Positions 1 through 5,650 are shown, counted from the first letter of the stretch. The stretch: 7,595 nt of DNA from Hyphomicrobiales bacterium (GCA_026996935.1 JALWJW010000048.1:1-7595); one strand, 5' to 3'. Notes: a model not told the origin generated them from the letters alone. Program-made: numbers and translations.

Positions 1-180
1 GCGCAGGAGCGCCGAGGGCCCTTGGCCCTAGTCGTTCGGCTGCGCCTCCTCCTCCGAAACCTCTGTAAACTTCCAGCCACACACTGGAGCCACGCCACCA
101 CTTCTGAAACTAGGTGCGACCGCACCTCGGCCGATCAGGCCGCGCCAGCGCAGCGTACGGGTGAAACCCGTTAGCGTGAG
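1..180. other. GC-rich hairpin-dense block, no recognised gene
   Basis: By hand count about 118 of 180 bases are G or C, well above the rest of the window. The block holds a series of short perfect inverted repeats: AGGGCC-CTT-GGCCCT (15-29), enclosed by an 8-bp stem with one bulge (5-12 with 42-50); TCCAG/CTGGA (72-88); AGGTGC-GACC-GCACCT (112-127); CGGCC-GATCA-GGCCG (128-142); ACGGGT-GAA-ACCCGT (157-171). One forward frame is open from the edge to a TAG at 172-174 and one reverse frame is open from about 192 down to 28, but neither product is recognisable and open frames are expected at this GC. It could be an intergenic repeat element, the end of a structured RNA, or the tail of a gene outside the window. 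From 181 to 316 GC falls and I see only pyrimidine-rich leader with no clear promoter or terminator. Confidence 0.4.
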
Positions 181-316
181 CGCACCCAAACCCTATCCGT
201 AATCCCCCACCACAATCTCCACCCTCACCCAATATGACCCCAATCATATCCACCGACCTCAAAACATTCTAAACCGCTATAAATTGATAGACACAATGAT
301 AGGCAATGAAAAACAC

Positions 317-1057
317 ATGAGTAAATTATTCGGCTTTGGGCAGGCAATGCCAGATTACAATGTACCAGTATTAAACGAGCGTGAAATACGTGCGGCGGCG
401 GGTATTTTATTCTTCTTTGCGCTCGTATCATTTATGAACTCGTGGCTCTTAGGTGATTTTCGCCTGACACGCATTTTAGTCCCCGCATTTTTAATTGATT
501 TCACCATTCGCGTTGTCATCAACCCTAAATTTGCCCCTAGCATGATCCTTGCTCGTTTTGCTACGCGCAAACAAAACCCAGAATGGGTCGGCGCACCACA
601 AAAGCGGTTTGCGTGGGCCTTTGCTCTTGGTCTTGCTTTAGTGATGTTTTATCTCATCGTTTTAAATAACGCGATTGGCCCCATCAATTTAATCATCTGT
701 GGCACATGCCTGACGCTTATGTTTTTTGAATCCGCCTTTGGCAATTGTTTGGCATGCAAGGTCTATAATGCCTTTTCCAAACAACAAGCTCAATATTGCC
801 CAGGTGGTGTTTGCGAAGTCCCAACCCTACACGCCAGCCAAAAAGTCGGACTTGGTGGTGGCGCTATTGTTGTTGTATTCCTTGGGCTCATCGGCTTCAC
901 ATCAAACCATTTCTTCCCGCCAACTCAAGCAATCGCAGCAGTAACACCAAACCAAGCCACGTCATCAAAAGCAACTGATGGAAAATGCACACCACCCGCA
1001 TGGGCCGTTGCCATTGGTCACAAAGAAAAATGGAAATTGCATAACAATTGCAAATAA
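317..1057 (+). CDS. DUF4395 family integral membrane protein
   Basis: 246 residues from the ATG at 317. The match is by eye to the DUF4395 family: the basic loop VGAPQKRFAW (91-100) and the end of the fourth helix, FESAFGNCLACKVY (137-150), are its hallmarks. I see five hydrophobic segments, about 27-46, 52-70, 98-116, 122-141 and 178-197. By the positive-inside rule this puts the Cys-rich loop in the cytoplasm and the C-terminal tail in the periplasm (inference). There are eight cysteines: two CxxC pairs (128/131 and 144/147), a CPGGVC (161-166) and two in the tail (224, 245). This suggests thiol or metal chemistry, but the family's function is unknown to me. The start is uncertain: TTG 284 and ATG 296 are in frame upstream, and none of the three has a good Shine-Dalgarno; 317 gives the N-terminus MSKLFGFG. 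The stop lies 13 bp from the 3' end of the oppositely oriented tRNA gene. Confidence 0.82.
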   Translation: MSKLFGFGQAMPDYNVPVLNEREIRAAAGILFFFALVSFMNSWLLGDFRLTRILVPAFLIDFTIRVVINPKFAPSMILARFATRKQNPEWVGAPQKRFAWAFALGLALVMFYLIVLNNAIGPINLIICGTCLTLMFFESAFGNCLACKVYNAFSKQQAQYCPGGVCEVPTLHASQKVGLGGGAIVVVFLGLIGFTSNHFFPPTQAIAAVTPNQATSSKATDGKCTPPAWAVAIGHKEKWKLHNNCK

Positions 1058-1070
1058 GTTTTGAAATAAA

Positions 1071-1145
1071 TGGTGGGCGATACAAGTTTCGAACTTGTGA
1101 CCCCTTCGATGTCACCGAAGTGCTCTACCACTGAGCTAATCGCCC
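1071..1145 (-). tRNA. tRNA-Val (anticodon GAC), CCA encoded
   Basis: The reverse strand folds into a complete 75-nt cloverleaf. The acceptor stem is GGGCGAT/ATCGCCC, followed by discriminator A and an encoded CCA. The D arm is GCTCAGTGGTAGAGC. The anticodon stem CTTCG/CGAAG closes the 7-nt loop GTGACAT, so the anticodon is GAC, reading valine codon GUC. The T stem ACAAG/CTTGT closes the loop TTCGAAA. All stems are perfectly paired. It lies downstream of cpdR on the same strand, about 114 bp after the cpdR stop. A T-rich run (TTTATTTC on the reverse strand) directly follows the CCA and may help transcription stop. Confidence 0.97.
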
Positions 1146-1209
1146 GCCTTGTCGCTGTGCAGATCTTTAAACCAGATCGCCCTTCGCGAAAGTCGTGAGG
1201 GTGTATATC

Positions 1210-1228
1210 GCGAACCGCTGGTGTTCGC
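1210..1228 (-). other. Small hairpin between cpdR and tRNA-Val
   Basis: A perfect 6-bp inverted repeat, GCGAAC/GTTCGC, with a 7-nt loop lies about 30 bp past the cpdR stop. No T-run follows on the reverse strand, so it is not a standard intrinsic terminator. It could be a weak or Rho-assisted 3' end for the cpdR message, an RNA-processing stem, or chance. Confidence 0.3.
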
Positions 1229-1259
1229 AAGTCTTGAAACCTTAAAAAATCAGAAATAA

Positions 1260-1619
1260 TCAAGCCGCCATCATTTTTTCAACTTCGGCCACAAGGTCTT
1301 TTAAATGAAATGGCTTGGACAAAACCTTGGCATCTTGTGGGGCCTGGGAATCTGGATGCAGCGCCACGGCGGCAAAACCGGTGATGAACATTACTTTCAT
1401 CCGAGGGTCAAGTTCAGAGGCACGCCGTGCCAGCTCAATGCCATCCATTTCAGGCATTACAATATCGGTCAGCAACAAATCAACGGAGGTTGATTTTAAT
1501 GCCTCAAATGCACTGGCCCCTTCTTCATAGGAAATCACTTCATGGCCAGCCTTTTCCAGCGCCCGTTCCAAAAAGCGGCGCATATCGCCATCATCTTCAG
1601 CCAATAAAATTTTTACCAT
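1260..1619 (-). CDS. cpdR: CpdR single-domain response regulator
   Basis: 119 residues, a stand-alone receiver domain with no output domain. In Caulobacter and rhizobia, unphosphorylated CpdR directs ClpXP to the pole and primes degradation of cell-cycle proteins, and the CckA-ChpT phosphorelay switches it off; that is family knowledge. The sequence shows the acidic pair D9/D10, phospho-acceptor D52 in LLLTDIVMPEMDG, the switch threonine T80 in MFITGFAAVAL and lysine K102 in SKPFHL. The run from LLLTDIVMPEMDG through SKPFHL is highly characteristic of CpdR. It ends in Ala-Ala, like Caulobacter CpdR, which is itself a ClpXP substrate. A good Shine-Dalgarno (GAGGG, reverse strand, about 1624-1628) supports this start. 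It is transcribed away from the N-formylglutamate amidohydrolase-family gene across a 154-bp gap, in which I see no clear full CtrA site (TTAA-N7-TTAA). Confidence 0.95.
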   Translation of the reverse strand: MVKILLAEDDGDMRRFLERALEKAGHEVISYEEGASAFEALKSTSVDLLLTDIVMPEMDGIELARRASELDPRMKVMFITGFAAVALHPDSQAPQDAKVLSKPFHLKDLVAEVEKMMAA

Positions 1620-1773
1620 CTATCCCTCAAAATCCGAAAAACCATGTTTCCGACCCAAAACTCTCATCACAAACTAGCGATAATAACCCCAAACTGTAAA
1701 GATTAACTTATTATCTGTTCAATAATCACACGGCAAGACTGGTTTTTTCTGCCAATGTGTGAACAATACAATT

Positions 1774-2655
1774 ATGCAAAACGGCGACAGAAATATAGCA
1801 GACTTTGAGGTTTTATCCCCTCATCAACAGATTTTTCCTGTGGTGTTTAACTCCCCCCATTCAGGCCGCCATTACCCGCGCGAATTTATCGCCGCCTCAA
1901 AGCTGAATAAAAAATCGTTACGCAGCTCTGAAGACTTTTTGGTCGATAAATTATTCGCCGCCATGCCCACCCTTGGTTGCCCCTTATTAAAGGCCAATTT
2001 TCCTCGCGCCTTTTTAGATGTCAACCGCGAACCGTGGGAACTTGACCCCAAAATGTTCAGCGATAAATTGCCCGGTTTTGTCACAACCAATTCAATCCGC
2101 ATTGCCGGCGGCCTTGGCACCATTGCGCGAAAGGTCAGCGAGCGGCAAGATATTTACCGCAAAAAACTAACCTTTGAACAAGCAAAAGCACGCATTGAAC
2201 ATTATTATTTTCCCTATCACGCCGCCCTTGAGCAGGTATTAGAAAAAACCGGCAAACAGTTTGGTCAAGTATTGCTGATTGATTGCCACTCCATGCCCTC
2301 AAGCATCGGTGGCTTTTTCTCACGTCAAAAAATGCGACCCGATATTATTTTGGGAGATCGCTTTGGCGCCTCATGCGACCAGCCCTATGTCGATCATTTA
2401 GAAAATCTGTTCATTCAGGCCGGCTTAAACGTCACCCGTAACCGCCCTTATGCTGGTGGCTATATCACCGCCCATTATGGTCGCCCAGACCGCGCCTGGC
2501 ACGTCATACAAGTAGAAATAAATCGCGGCCTTTATATGGATGAGAAAAATCTCACGCGATCAAAAGACTTTGAACAATTGCAAGGTCAACTGACCAGTGT
2601 ATTTACAAAATTCCTCAATGAGATGACACCAGCAGCCGCAATCGCCGCAGAGTAA
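1774..2655 (+). CDS. N-formylglutamate amidohydrolase family protein
   Basis: 293 residues from the ATG at 1774. The family hydrolyses N-formyl-L-glutamate (last step of one histidine-degradation route) or related N-acyl amino acids in the cytoplasm, using a zinc-dependent peptidase-like fold. Family motifs occur in order: NSPHSG (26-31), SSED (51-54), DVNREP (82-87), IDCHSM (169-174), GDRFG (194-198), GGYITAHYGRP (228-238) and QVEINRGLYMDE (246-257). His and Glu residues in NSPHSG, DCHSM and VEINRG are the likely metal and catalytic ligands. Length is normal for the family. A GTG at 1759 is an alternative start adding five residues; neither start has a convincing Shine-Dalgarno. No other hut genes are nearby, so a role in histidine catabolism is not shown and the true substrate may differ. 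It sits divergent from cpdR. Confidence 0.9.
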   Translation: MQNGDRNIADFEVLSPHQQIFPVVFNSPHSGRHYPREFIAASKLNKKSLRSSEDFLVDKLFAAMPTLGCPLLKANFPRAFLDVNREPWELDPKMFSDKLPGFVTTNSIRIAGGLGTIARKVSERQDIYRKKLTFEQAKARIEHYYFPYHAALEQVLEKTGKQFGQVLLIDCHSMPSSIGGFFSRQKMRPDIILGDRFGASCDQPYVDHLENLFIQAGLNVTRNRPYAGGYITAHYGRPDRAWHVIQVEINRGLYMDEKNLTRSKDFEQLQGQLTSVFTKFLNEMTPAAAIAAE

Positions 2656-2686
2656 CCCAGAAATTTCAACGCTCGAAAGCAAACGC

Positions 2687-3361
2687 CTAATGCAAGCGCC
2701 TGCGATCAAACTCACGCGTCAGGCTGGATAAATCAGCCAGCGGCCATTGCTGGTCAAGCTGCTCATAGCGCGCGGTAGTCACAATATCGATGGCATCAAA
2801 TCCCGTTGCTAAATCTTGCTCACCAAGCAATGCTTCAACCAGATTAACCCCCATATAGGCATCTTCTTCTGCAATCTCGTCTTCATCACTTTCCATCACC
2901 AAGAGCAAAATCGTTTCCTGCTCCATCTTGATGATAGAATATTGAATAGACCCCGGGACAACTTCACCTTCTTGCGTGCGAATTTCAAAATCATCGGCCA
3001 AACCAACGGCGCGCGGCTTTAAGGCCATAATTTTCCAACCCTCATAATCAGGCGCTTCATCAATCAATTCATAGGCGCTTTCAAAAGCTTCAACATTGCC
3101 TTCTGCCGTAACAATCAGCTCAATTTCACCTTCTGGCGAAAACCCGCAATAGGGAAACAGGCGTTGATCATATTTATGCAAATGCACCATCATTTCATCG
3201 AGCACTTTTTCAACCCGTGAAAATGTCTGCTGGGCAACACCGTCCTCATCATCGCTCAAATCAACATTCACATCGTTAAATTCATCAACGAGAATCTGCT
3301 GGTGCTGGCCAAACCAATCCCAGAACTGCACCGCTTTTTCATTTACTTTATCATCAGCCAT
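2687..3361 (-). CDS. Conserved acidic protein of unknown function
   Basis: 224 residues. I do not recognise a named family with certainty. The protein is strongly acidic (for example DLSDDEDG at 34-41 and ESDEDEIAEED at 157-167), has no signal peptide or membrane segment, and is presumably cytoplasmic. It starts with an aromatic motif, FWDWF (13-17), then a likely helix (45-63). A central stretch, EIELIVTAEGNVEAFES (79-95), is followed by EAPDYEGWK (102-110) and ALKPR (113-117), then a beta-rich hydrophobic segment (138-156) and a short helical C-terminus ending in a basic patch (RRR at 220-222). The pattern of an ELxIxAxG segment followed by AP, W and xxPR resembles uncharacterised proteins I have seen in other proteobacteria, but no function is established. 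A good Shine-Dalgarno (AGGAG, about 10 bases upstream) supports the ATG. The gene lies downstream of hsp20 on the same strand, separated by a terminator, and converges on the preceding gene with 31 bp between stops. Confidence 0.8.
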   Translation of the reverse strand: MADDKVNEKAVQFWDWFGQHQQILVDEFNDVNVDLSDDEDGVAQQTFSRVEKVLDEMMVHLHKYDQRLFPYCGFSPEGEIELIVTAEGNVEAFESAYELIDEAPDYEGWKIMALKPRAVGLADDFEIRTQEGEVVPGSIQYSIIKMEQETILLLVMESDEDEIAEEDAYMGVNLVEALLGEQDLATGFDAIDIVTTARYEQLDQQWPLADLSSLTREFDRRRLH

Positions 3362-3409
3362 CGCTGAAATTCTCCTAAAAAATTTGCCACTACATAGCCC
3401 TGATTATCA

Positions 3410-3451
3410 CAAAAATAAAGCCCGACCATACGCAATCGGTATAGCCGGGCT
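3410..3451 (-). terminator. Rho-independent terminator of hsp20
   Basis: On the reverse strand the 6-bp stem AGCCCG/CGGGCT (3446-3451 with 3419-3424) surrounds a second 4-bp stem ATAC/GTAT with a 7-nt loop, and is followed at once by TTTATTTTT. It lies 33 bp after the hsp20 stop and before the acidic-protein gene, so it should end most hsp20 transcripts. I infer that the downstream gene then needs its own promoter or relies on read-through. Confidence 0.75.
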
Positions 3452-3472
3452 AAATGCAGAGGAACTTTTTGG

Positions 3473-3498
3473 GCAGCTAAATGTTAAGCTGCTTTTTT
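3473..3498 (+). terminator. Hairpin plus T-run overlapping the end of hsp20 (opposite strand)
   Basis: The perfect inverted repeat GCAGCT/AGCTGC (3473-3478 and 3487-3492) with an 8-nt loop is followed by six T on the forward strand. This has intrinsic-terminator form for forward transcription, although no forward gene ends here. The right arm and the T-run are also the hsp20 codons for the final Lys-Lys-Ala-Ala. It may block antisense read-through into hsp20 or be a coincidence of the AAA/GCA/GCT codons. Confidence 0.35.
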
Positions 3499-3936
3499 GT
3501 TCTCAATGACTTTTTGCTTTTTAGGCGTATTAATCGTGATCGTGCGAGGCTTCATCGCTTCAGGGATTTCACGTTTTAATGTGACATGAAGCAAGCCGTT
3601 TTCCATTTCAGCGCCAACAACTTTCATGTGGTCAGCCAATTGGAATTGGCGTTCAAAATTGCGCGCTGCAATACCGCGATGAAGGAATTCTTTATCTTCA
3701 TCCAGAACGGTTTCTTGCGAACCAGAAATACGCAAAGCATTTTCTTTTACTTCGATTTCAAGATCATCCTTGCCAAAACCAGCTACGGCCATGGTAATGC
3801 GATAATCATCATCGGAAAGACGTTCAATATTATAGGGAGGATACGCAGGGGTATCAAACTCATTGGCCTCACCCAACATCTCGGCAAGACGGTCAAAACC
3901 TACTGTTGAACGGTATAGTGGTGTTAAATCAAACAT
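3484..3936 (-). CDS. Hsp20 / alpha-crystallin small heat-shock protein
   Basis: 150 residues from the ATG at 3934-3936. It is an ATP-independent holdase chaperone that binds unfolding proteins as large oligomers in the cytoplasm, close to the IbpA-like class of rhizobial small heat-shock proteins. The N-terminus MFDLTPLYRSTVGFDRL is typical. The alpha-crystallin domain spans about 33-122 and includes YRITMAVAGFGKDDLEIEV (45-63), the RNFERQFQL segment (92-100) and ENGLLHVTL (112-120). An I-x-I motif (ITI, 133-135) in the C-terminal tail is the usual oligomer contact. An upstream in-frame ATG at 3943-3945 lies one base from the Shine-Dalgarno AAGGAGA, which is too close; the 3936 start has a spacing of about 9 and is preferred. 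Expression appears heat-controlled at two levels, by a RpoH-type promoter and a ROSE-like leader. A terminator follows the gene. Confidence 0.95.
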   Translation of the reverse strand: MFDLTPLYRSTVGFDRLAEMLGEANEFDTPAYPPYNIERLSDDDYRITMAVAGFGKDDLEIEVKENALRISGSQETVLDEDKEFLHRGIAARNFERQFQLADHMKVVGAEMENGLLHVTLKREIPEAMKPRTITINTPKKQKVIENKKAA

Positions 3937-3942
3937 AGCAAT

Positions 3943-4034
3943 CATTCTCCTTTAAGCAATGTGCAAATTTTTGTCTGCCATTATGGCCAGACAATTAGTC
4001 TTCGTATGCGTGAAACCCATTATCGGCGTCTCAC
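3943..4034 (-). promoter_or_regulatory. ROSE-like RNA thermometer in the hsp20 5' leader
   Basis: The predicted hsp20 leader is about 98 nt and folds, on the reverse strand, into three consecutive hairpins. Hairpin 1 (4034-4010) has a 7-bp stem GTGAGAC/GTTTCAC with one G-U pair, then a bulged G and two more pairs. Hairpin 2 (3994-3971) has TTGTCT/AGACAA and GCCA/TGGC stems, again with one bulged G. Hairpin 3 (3961-3943) pairs CATT with AATG and places TTGCT directly opposite the Shine-Dalgarno AAGGAG. The U(U/C)GCU motif facing the Shine-Dalgarno is the signature of ROSE thermometers, which melt at heat-shock temperature to release translation of small heat-shock genes in rhizobia and other bacteria. 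The fold was done by eye, so exact pairs are provisional. Confidence 0.7.
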
Positions 4035-4038
4035 AAAA

Positions 4039-4070
4039 CATAGATAGGAAGCGTTTTTCCATGCTTCAAG
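4039..4070 (-). promoter_or_regulatory. RpoH (sigma-32) heat-shock promoter of hsp20
   Basis: The reverse strand reads CTTGAA at 4070-4065 and CCTATCTATG at 4048-4039, with 18 bases between CTTG and the second element. This fits the alphaproteobacterial RpoH consensus CTTG-N17/18-CYTATNTNNG at every defined base. Predicted transcription starts near 4034, exactly at the first leader hairpin. A-tracts lie just upstream of the -35 (4074-4096) and may act as an UP element or curved DNA. Confidence 0.8.
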
Positions 4071-4174
4071 GACTTTTTTTCATTTTTTTTCAAAAAATCC
4101 ATTCTATTCTAATGCCCACAATTTGCCTAATTTTCATAGTAACCTTTTATCTTGGAGCGGGCAGCTTTAAAATC

Positions 4175-4180
4175 AGGAGA
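4175..4180 (+). promoter_or_regulatory. Ribosome binding site selecting the GTG start at 4188
   Basis: AGGAGA lies 7 bases before the GTG at 4188. Starting there places a basic n-region and hydrophobic core at the N-terminus as expected for a signal peptide. The in-frame TTG at 4152 would translate through this site and bury the signal sequence. Confidence 0.75.
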
Positions 4181-4187
4181 CCATAAA

Positions 4188-5435
4188 GTGGGCAACCAAG
4201 TGGGCTACAGCAAAACACTATTAAGGGTATTCACCCTCGTTTCTTCAACAGCAATGGTAACTGTTATTGCAGGCACAATAAATGCCTCAGCAGCCTCTTA
4301 TATGCAGGTTGCGCAATATGTTTATCAATACGGACCAGATAACAAAATCTATCGAATTGACGAAAATGCCCGTCGAAACAATGAAATGTTTGGTGTGGAA
4401 GAACAACGCATTCGCAGCATACGCCGTCAAATTCGCCGTGAAAATCGGGCCAAGAAAAGAGCCCGTGCTCGCGCCGCACGCCAACGCTTATATGATGTAC
4501 GCCGCCAGGAAAGACGCCGGGTTTTTGTGCCGCGTTATGATTATTATGGCAACCCGATTATACCTCGCAGCGCCCAGCCCTATCGCTCATACAACCAACC
4601 TCGCAAAACACGCAAACGGGTTAAATTGGTTTACGTGCCCATTCCACGCGAAAAACCTTACCACCTGATTGCACAAGCAACACCCAAAAAGGCACCACTT
4701 AATAATGCACCTGGCAAATACGCTCCGGCTGAAAAAATAATAAAAACCGCAACAGCTCCCAAAAGCCTTTCTGGACAATCTGAAACCAAAACTACAAAAG
4801 TTGCCACTTTACCAAAGATAGAAATTGAAACTCTACCTAATCCGTCTTCCTCAACACCTGTAAAAATTCAAAAGCCAACAACCCCGGCAATCACGCCCGC
4901 AATCACACCAACAGTTCAAAGAAAACCGGCAGCAGAAAAACCTGCGATCAAAAAAGCAGAAACGCCAAAGACTGTGGCGCCAAAACCGCAAAAGAAAATC
5001 AAATACACAACCTTTGCAGAAACTTTGCGTAAGATCAGAGAACGCAACAAAGCAGAACAACAGGCCAAAGCGGCACAAAAGGTTCAATCTAAAACAGTCG
5101 ACGAACCAGAAGTCAAAACTACTGAAGCCAAACCTGTAAAAATCAAAAAAGTGGCATCTTTGGAGCCTGCAAAAATACCAATACCAAAAATACCGGCAGC
5201 GGCAAAACCCATCGCGCCCACGCCAATCATAATAGAGACTTCAAAACCAGCGACCAACCAGATCAGTTGCAAAAAAGCCCGCGATATTATTATTGATTAC
5301 GGTTTTTCAGACGTAAAAGAAATCACCTGCAAAGGCAAAGATTATGACTTCAACGCCAAGCGCGACGGTAAACCTTTCAAGATCACCTTATCAGCGCTCA
5401 GTGGTGAATTAAAAAAAGTCCTGCGTCAAAAATAA
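4188..5435 (+). CDS. Secreted Arg/Lys/Pro-rich protein with C-terminal two-Cys module
   Basis: 415 residues from GTG 4188. Residues 1-36 form a Sec signal peptide (K9, R13; core about 14-30; likely cleavage around ASAA, 33-36). The mature part begins with a Tyr/Gln-rich stretch. A strongly basic, probably helical region follows (about 74-112, including RIRSIRRQIRRENRAKKRAR). A Tyr/Pro segment comes next (113-158), then a long low-complexity Lys/Pro/Thr/Ala linker (about 165-355) with repeats such as TPAITPAITPT. The C-terminal module (359-412) has CKKARDIIIDYGFSDVKEI, a second Cys 20 residues after the first (361, 381), and ends PFKITLSALSGELKKV. This layout resembles the small PepSY-like modules of Rhizobiales envelope proteins (inference), and the two Cys could form a disulphide. 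The basic region may bind peptidoglycan, LPS or another polyanion. A weak possible promoter is TTGCCT (4123) with TTTTAT (4145). It diverges from hsp20. The function is unknown. Confidence 0.8.
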   Translation: MGNQVGYSKTLLRVFTLVSSTAMVTVIAGTINASAASYMQVAQYVYQYGPDNKIYRIDENARRNNEMFGVEEQRIRSIRRQIRRENRAKKRARARAARQRLYDVRRQERRRVFVPRYDYYGNPIIPRSAQPYRSYNQPRKTRKRVKLVYVPIPREKPYHLIAQATPKKAPLNNAPGKYAPAEKIIKTATAPKSLSGQSETKTTKVATLPKIEIETLPNPSSSTPVKIQKPTTPAITPAITPTVQRKPAAEKPAIKKAETPKTVAPKPQKKIKYTTFAETLRKIRERNKAEQQAKAAQKVQSKTVDEPEVKTTEAKPVKIKKVASLEPAKIPIPKIPAAAKPIAPTPIIIETSKPATNQISCKKARDIIIDYGFSDVKEITCKGKDYDFNAKRDGKPFKITLSALSGELKKVLRQK

Positions 5436-5478
5436 CCTAAATTTGACCAACGTAAACTTACCTAAGCACGCTTGCCCA

Positions 5479-5506
5479 CTTGAACACACGCCCTTAGCTG
5501 CTATAA
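5479..5506 (+). promoter_or_regulatory. Housekeeping-type promoter upstream of the inverted repeat
   Basis: CTTGAA (5479-5484) and CTATAA (5501-5506) are separated by 16 bases. They closely resemble the alphaproteobacterial sigma-70 consensus (CTTGAC-N17-CTATAT). Transcription would begin near 5513 and run through the inverted repeat at 5539-5650 towards the hydrolase gene. It could drive a small RNA, the hydrolase, or both. Confidence 0.45.
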
Positions 5507-5538
5507 ACGTGGCCGAGGGACGCGTTTTTTGACGCTTA

Positions 5539-5650
5539 GTGCGTGTCGCGTTTAAATAGATTCAAGCATTCACTTGCTGATATGAGGCAGGCCTTGAGAA
5601 ACAAGGCCGTTCATGCCAGCAAAGTGAATTCAATTCAACGCGACAGGCAC
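5539..5650. repeat. 112-nt imperfect long inverted repeat; candidate structured RNA
   Basis: The two halves pair along most of their length. The outer stem is GTGC (5539-5542) with GCAC (5647-5650), a G/G mismatch, then TGTCGCGTT (5544-5552) with AACGCGACA (5637-5645). After an asymmetric internal loop (15 against 7 bases), ATTCACTTGCTG (5568-5579) pairs with 5617-5629 as 12 bp and one bulged A. Next come 4 bp (ATGA/TCAT), and then the apical GGCCTTG-AGAAA-CAAGGCC (5590-5608). This makes a rod with a central bubble. It follows a promoter-like sequence and precedes the hydrolase start by 21 bp. The general shape recalls 6S RNA, but it is short and I see no diagnostic 6S sequence. It could also be a palindromic repeat element or a leader structure of the next gene. 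Confidence 0.6.

Noticed and set aside
1..192. Possible protein-coding tail in open frames on either strand of the GC-rich block.
   Set aside because: The products are not recognisable, the frames overlap on both strands, and stop-free runs are expected at this GC.
1036..1052. TTGCA/TGCAA hairpin at the end of the DUF4395 gene as a terminator.
   Set aside because: Only 5 AT-rich base pairs with no T-run after it; too weak.
1018..1263. Open frame of about 81 codons on the reverse strand.
   Set aside because: It covers the tRNA-Val gene and the 3' end of the DUF4395 gene; no family resemblance.
3937..3945. Upstream ATG (3943-3945) as the hsp20 start.
   Set aside because: It lies only one base from the Shine-Dalgarno; the ATG at 3934-3936 has normal spacing and gives the usual family N-terminus.
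4152..4187. N-terminal extension of the secreted protein from a TTG codon.
   Set aside because: It would run through the Shine-Dalgarno at 4175-4180 and bury the signal peptide; GTG 4188 is better supported.
5539..5650. Assigning the inverted repeat outright as 6S, SRP or RNase P RNA.
   Set aside because: No SRP tip motif or RNase P core sequences are visible, and it is short for 6S; only the general shape matches.
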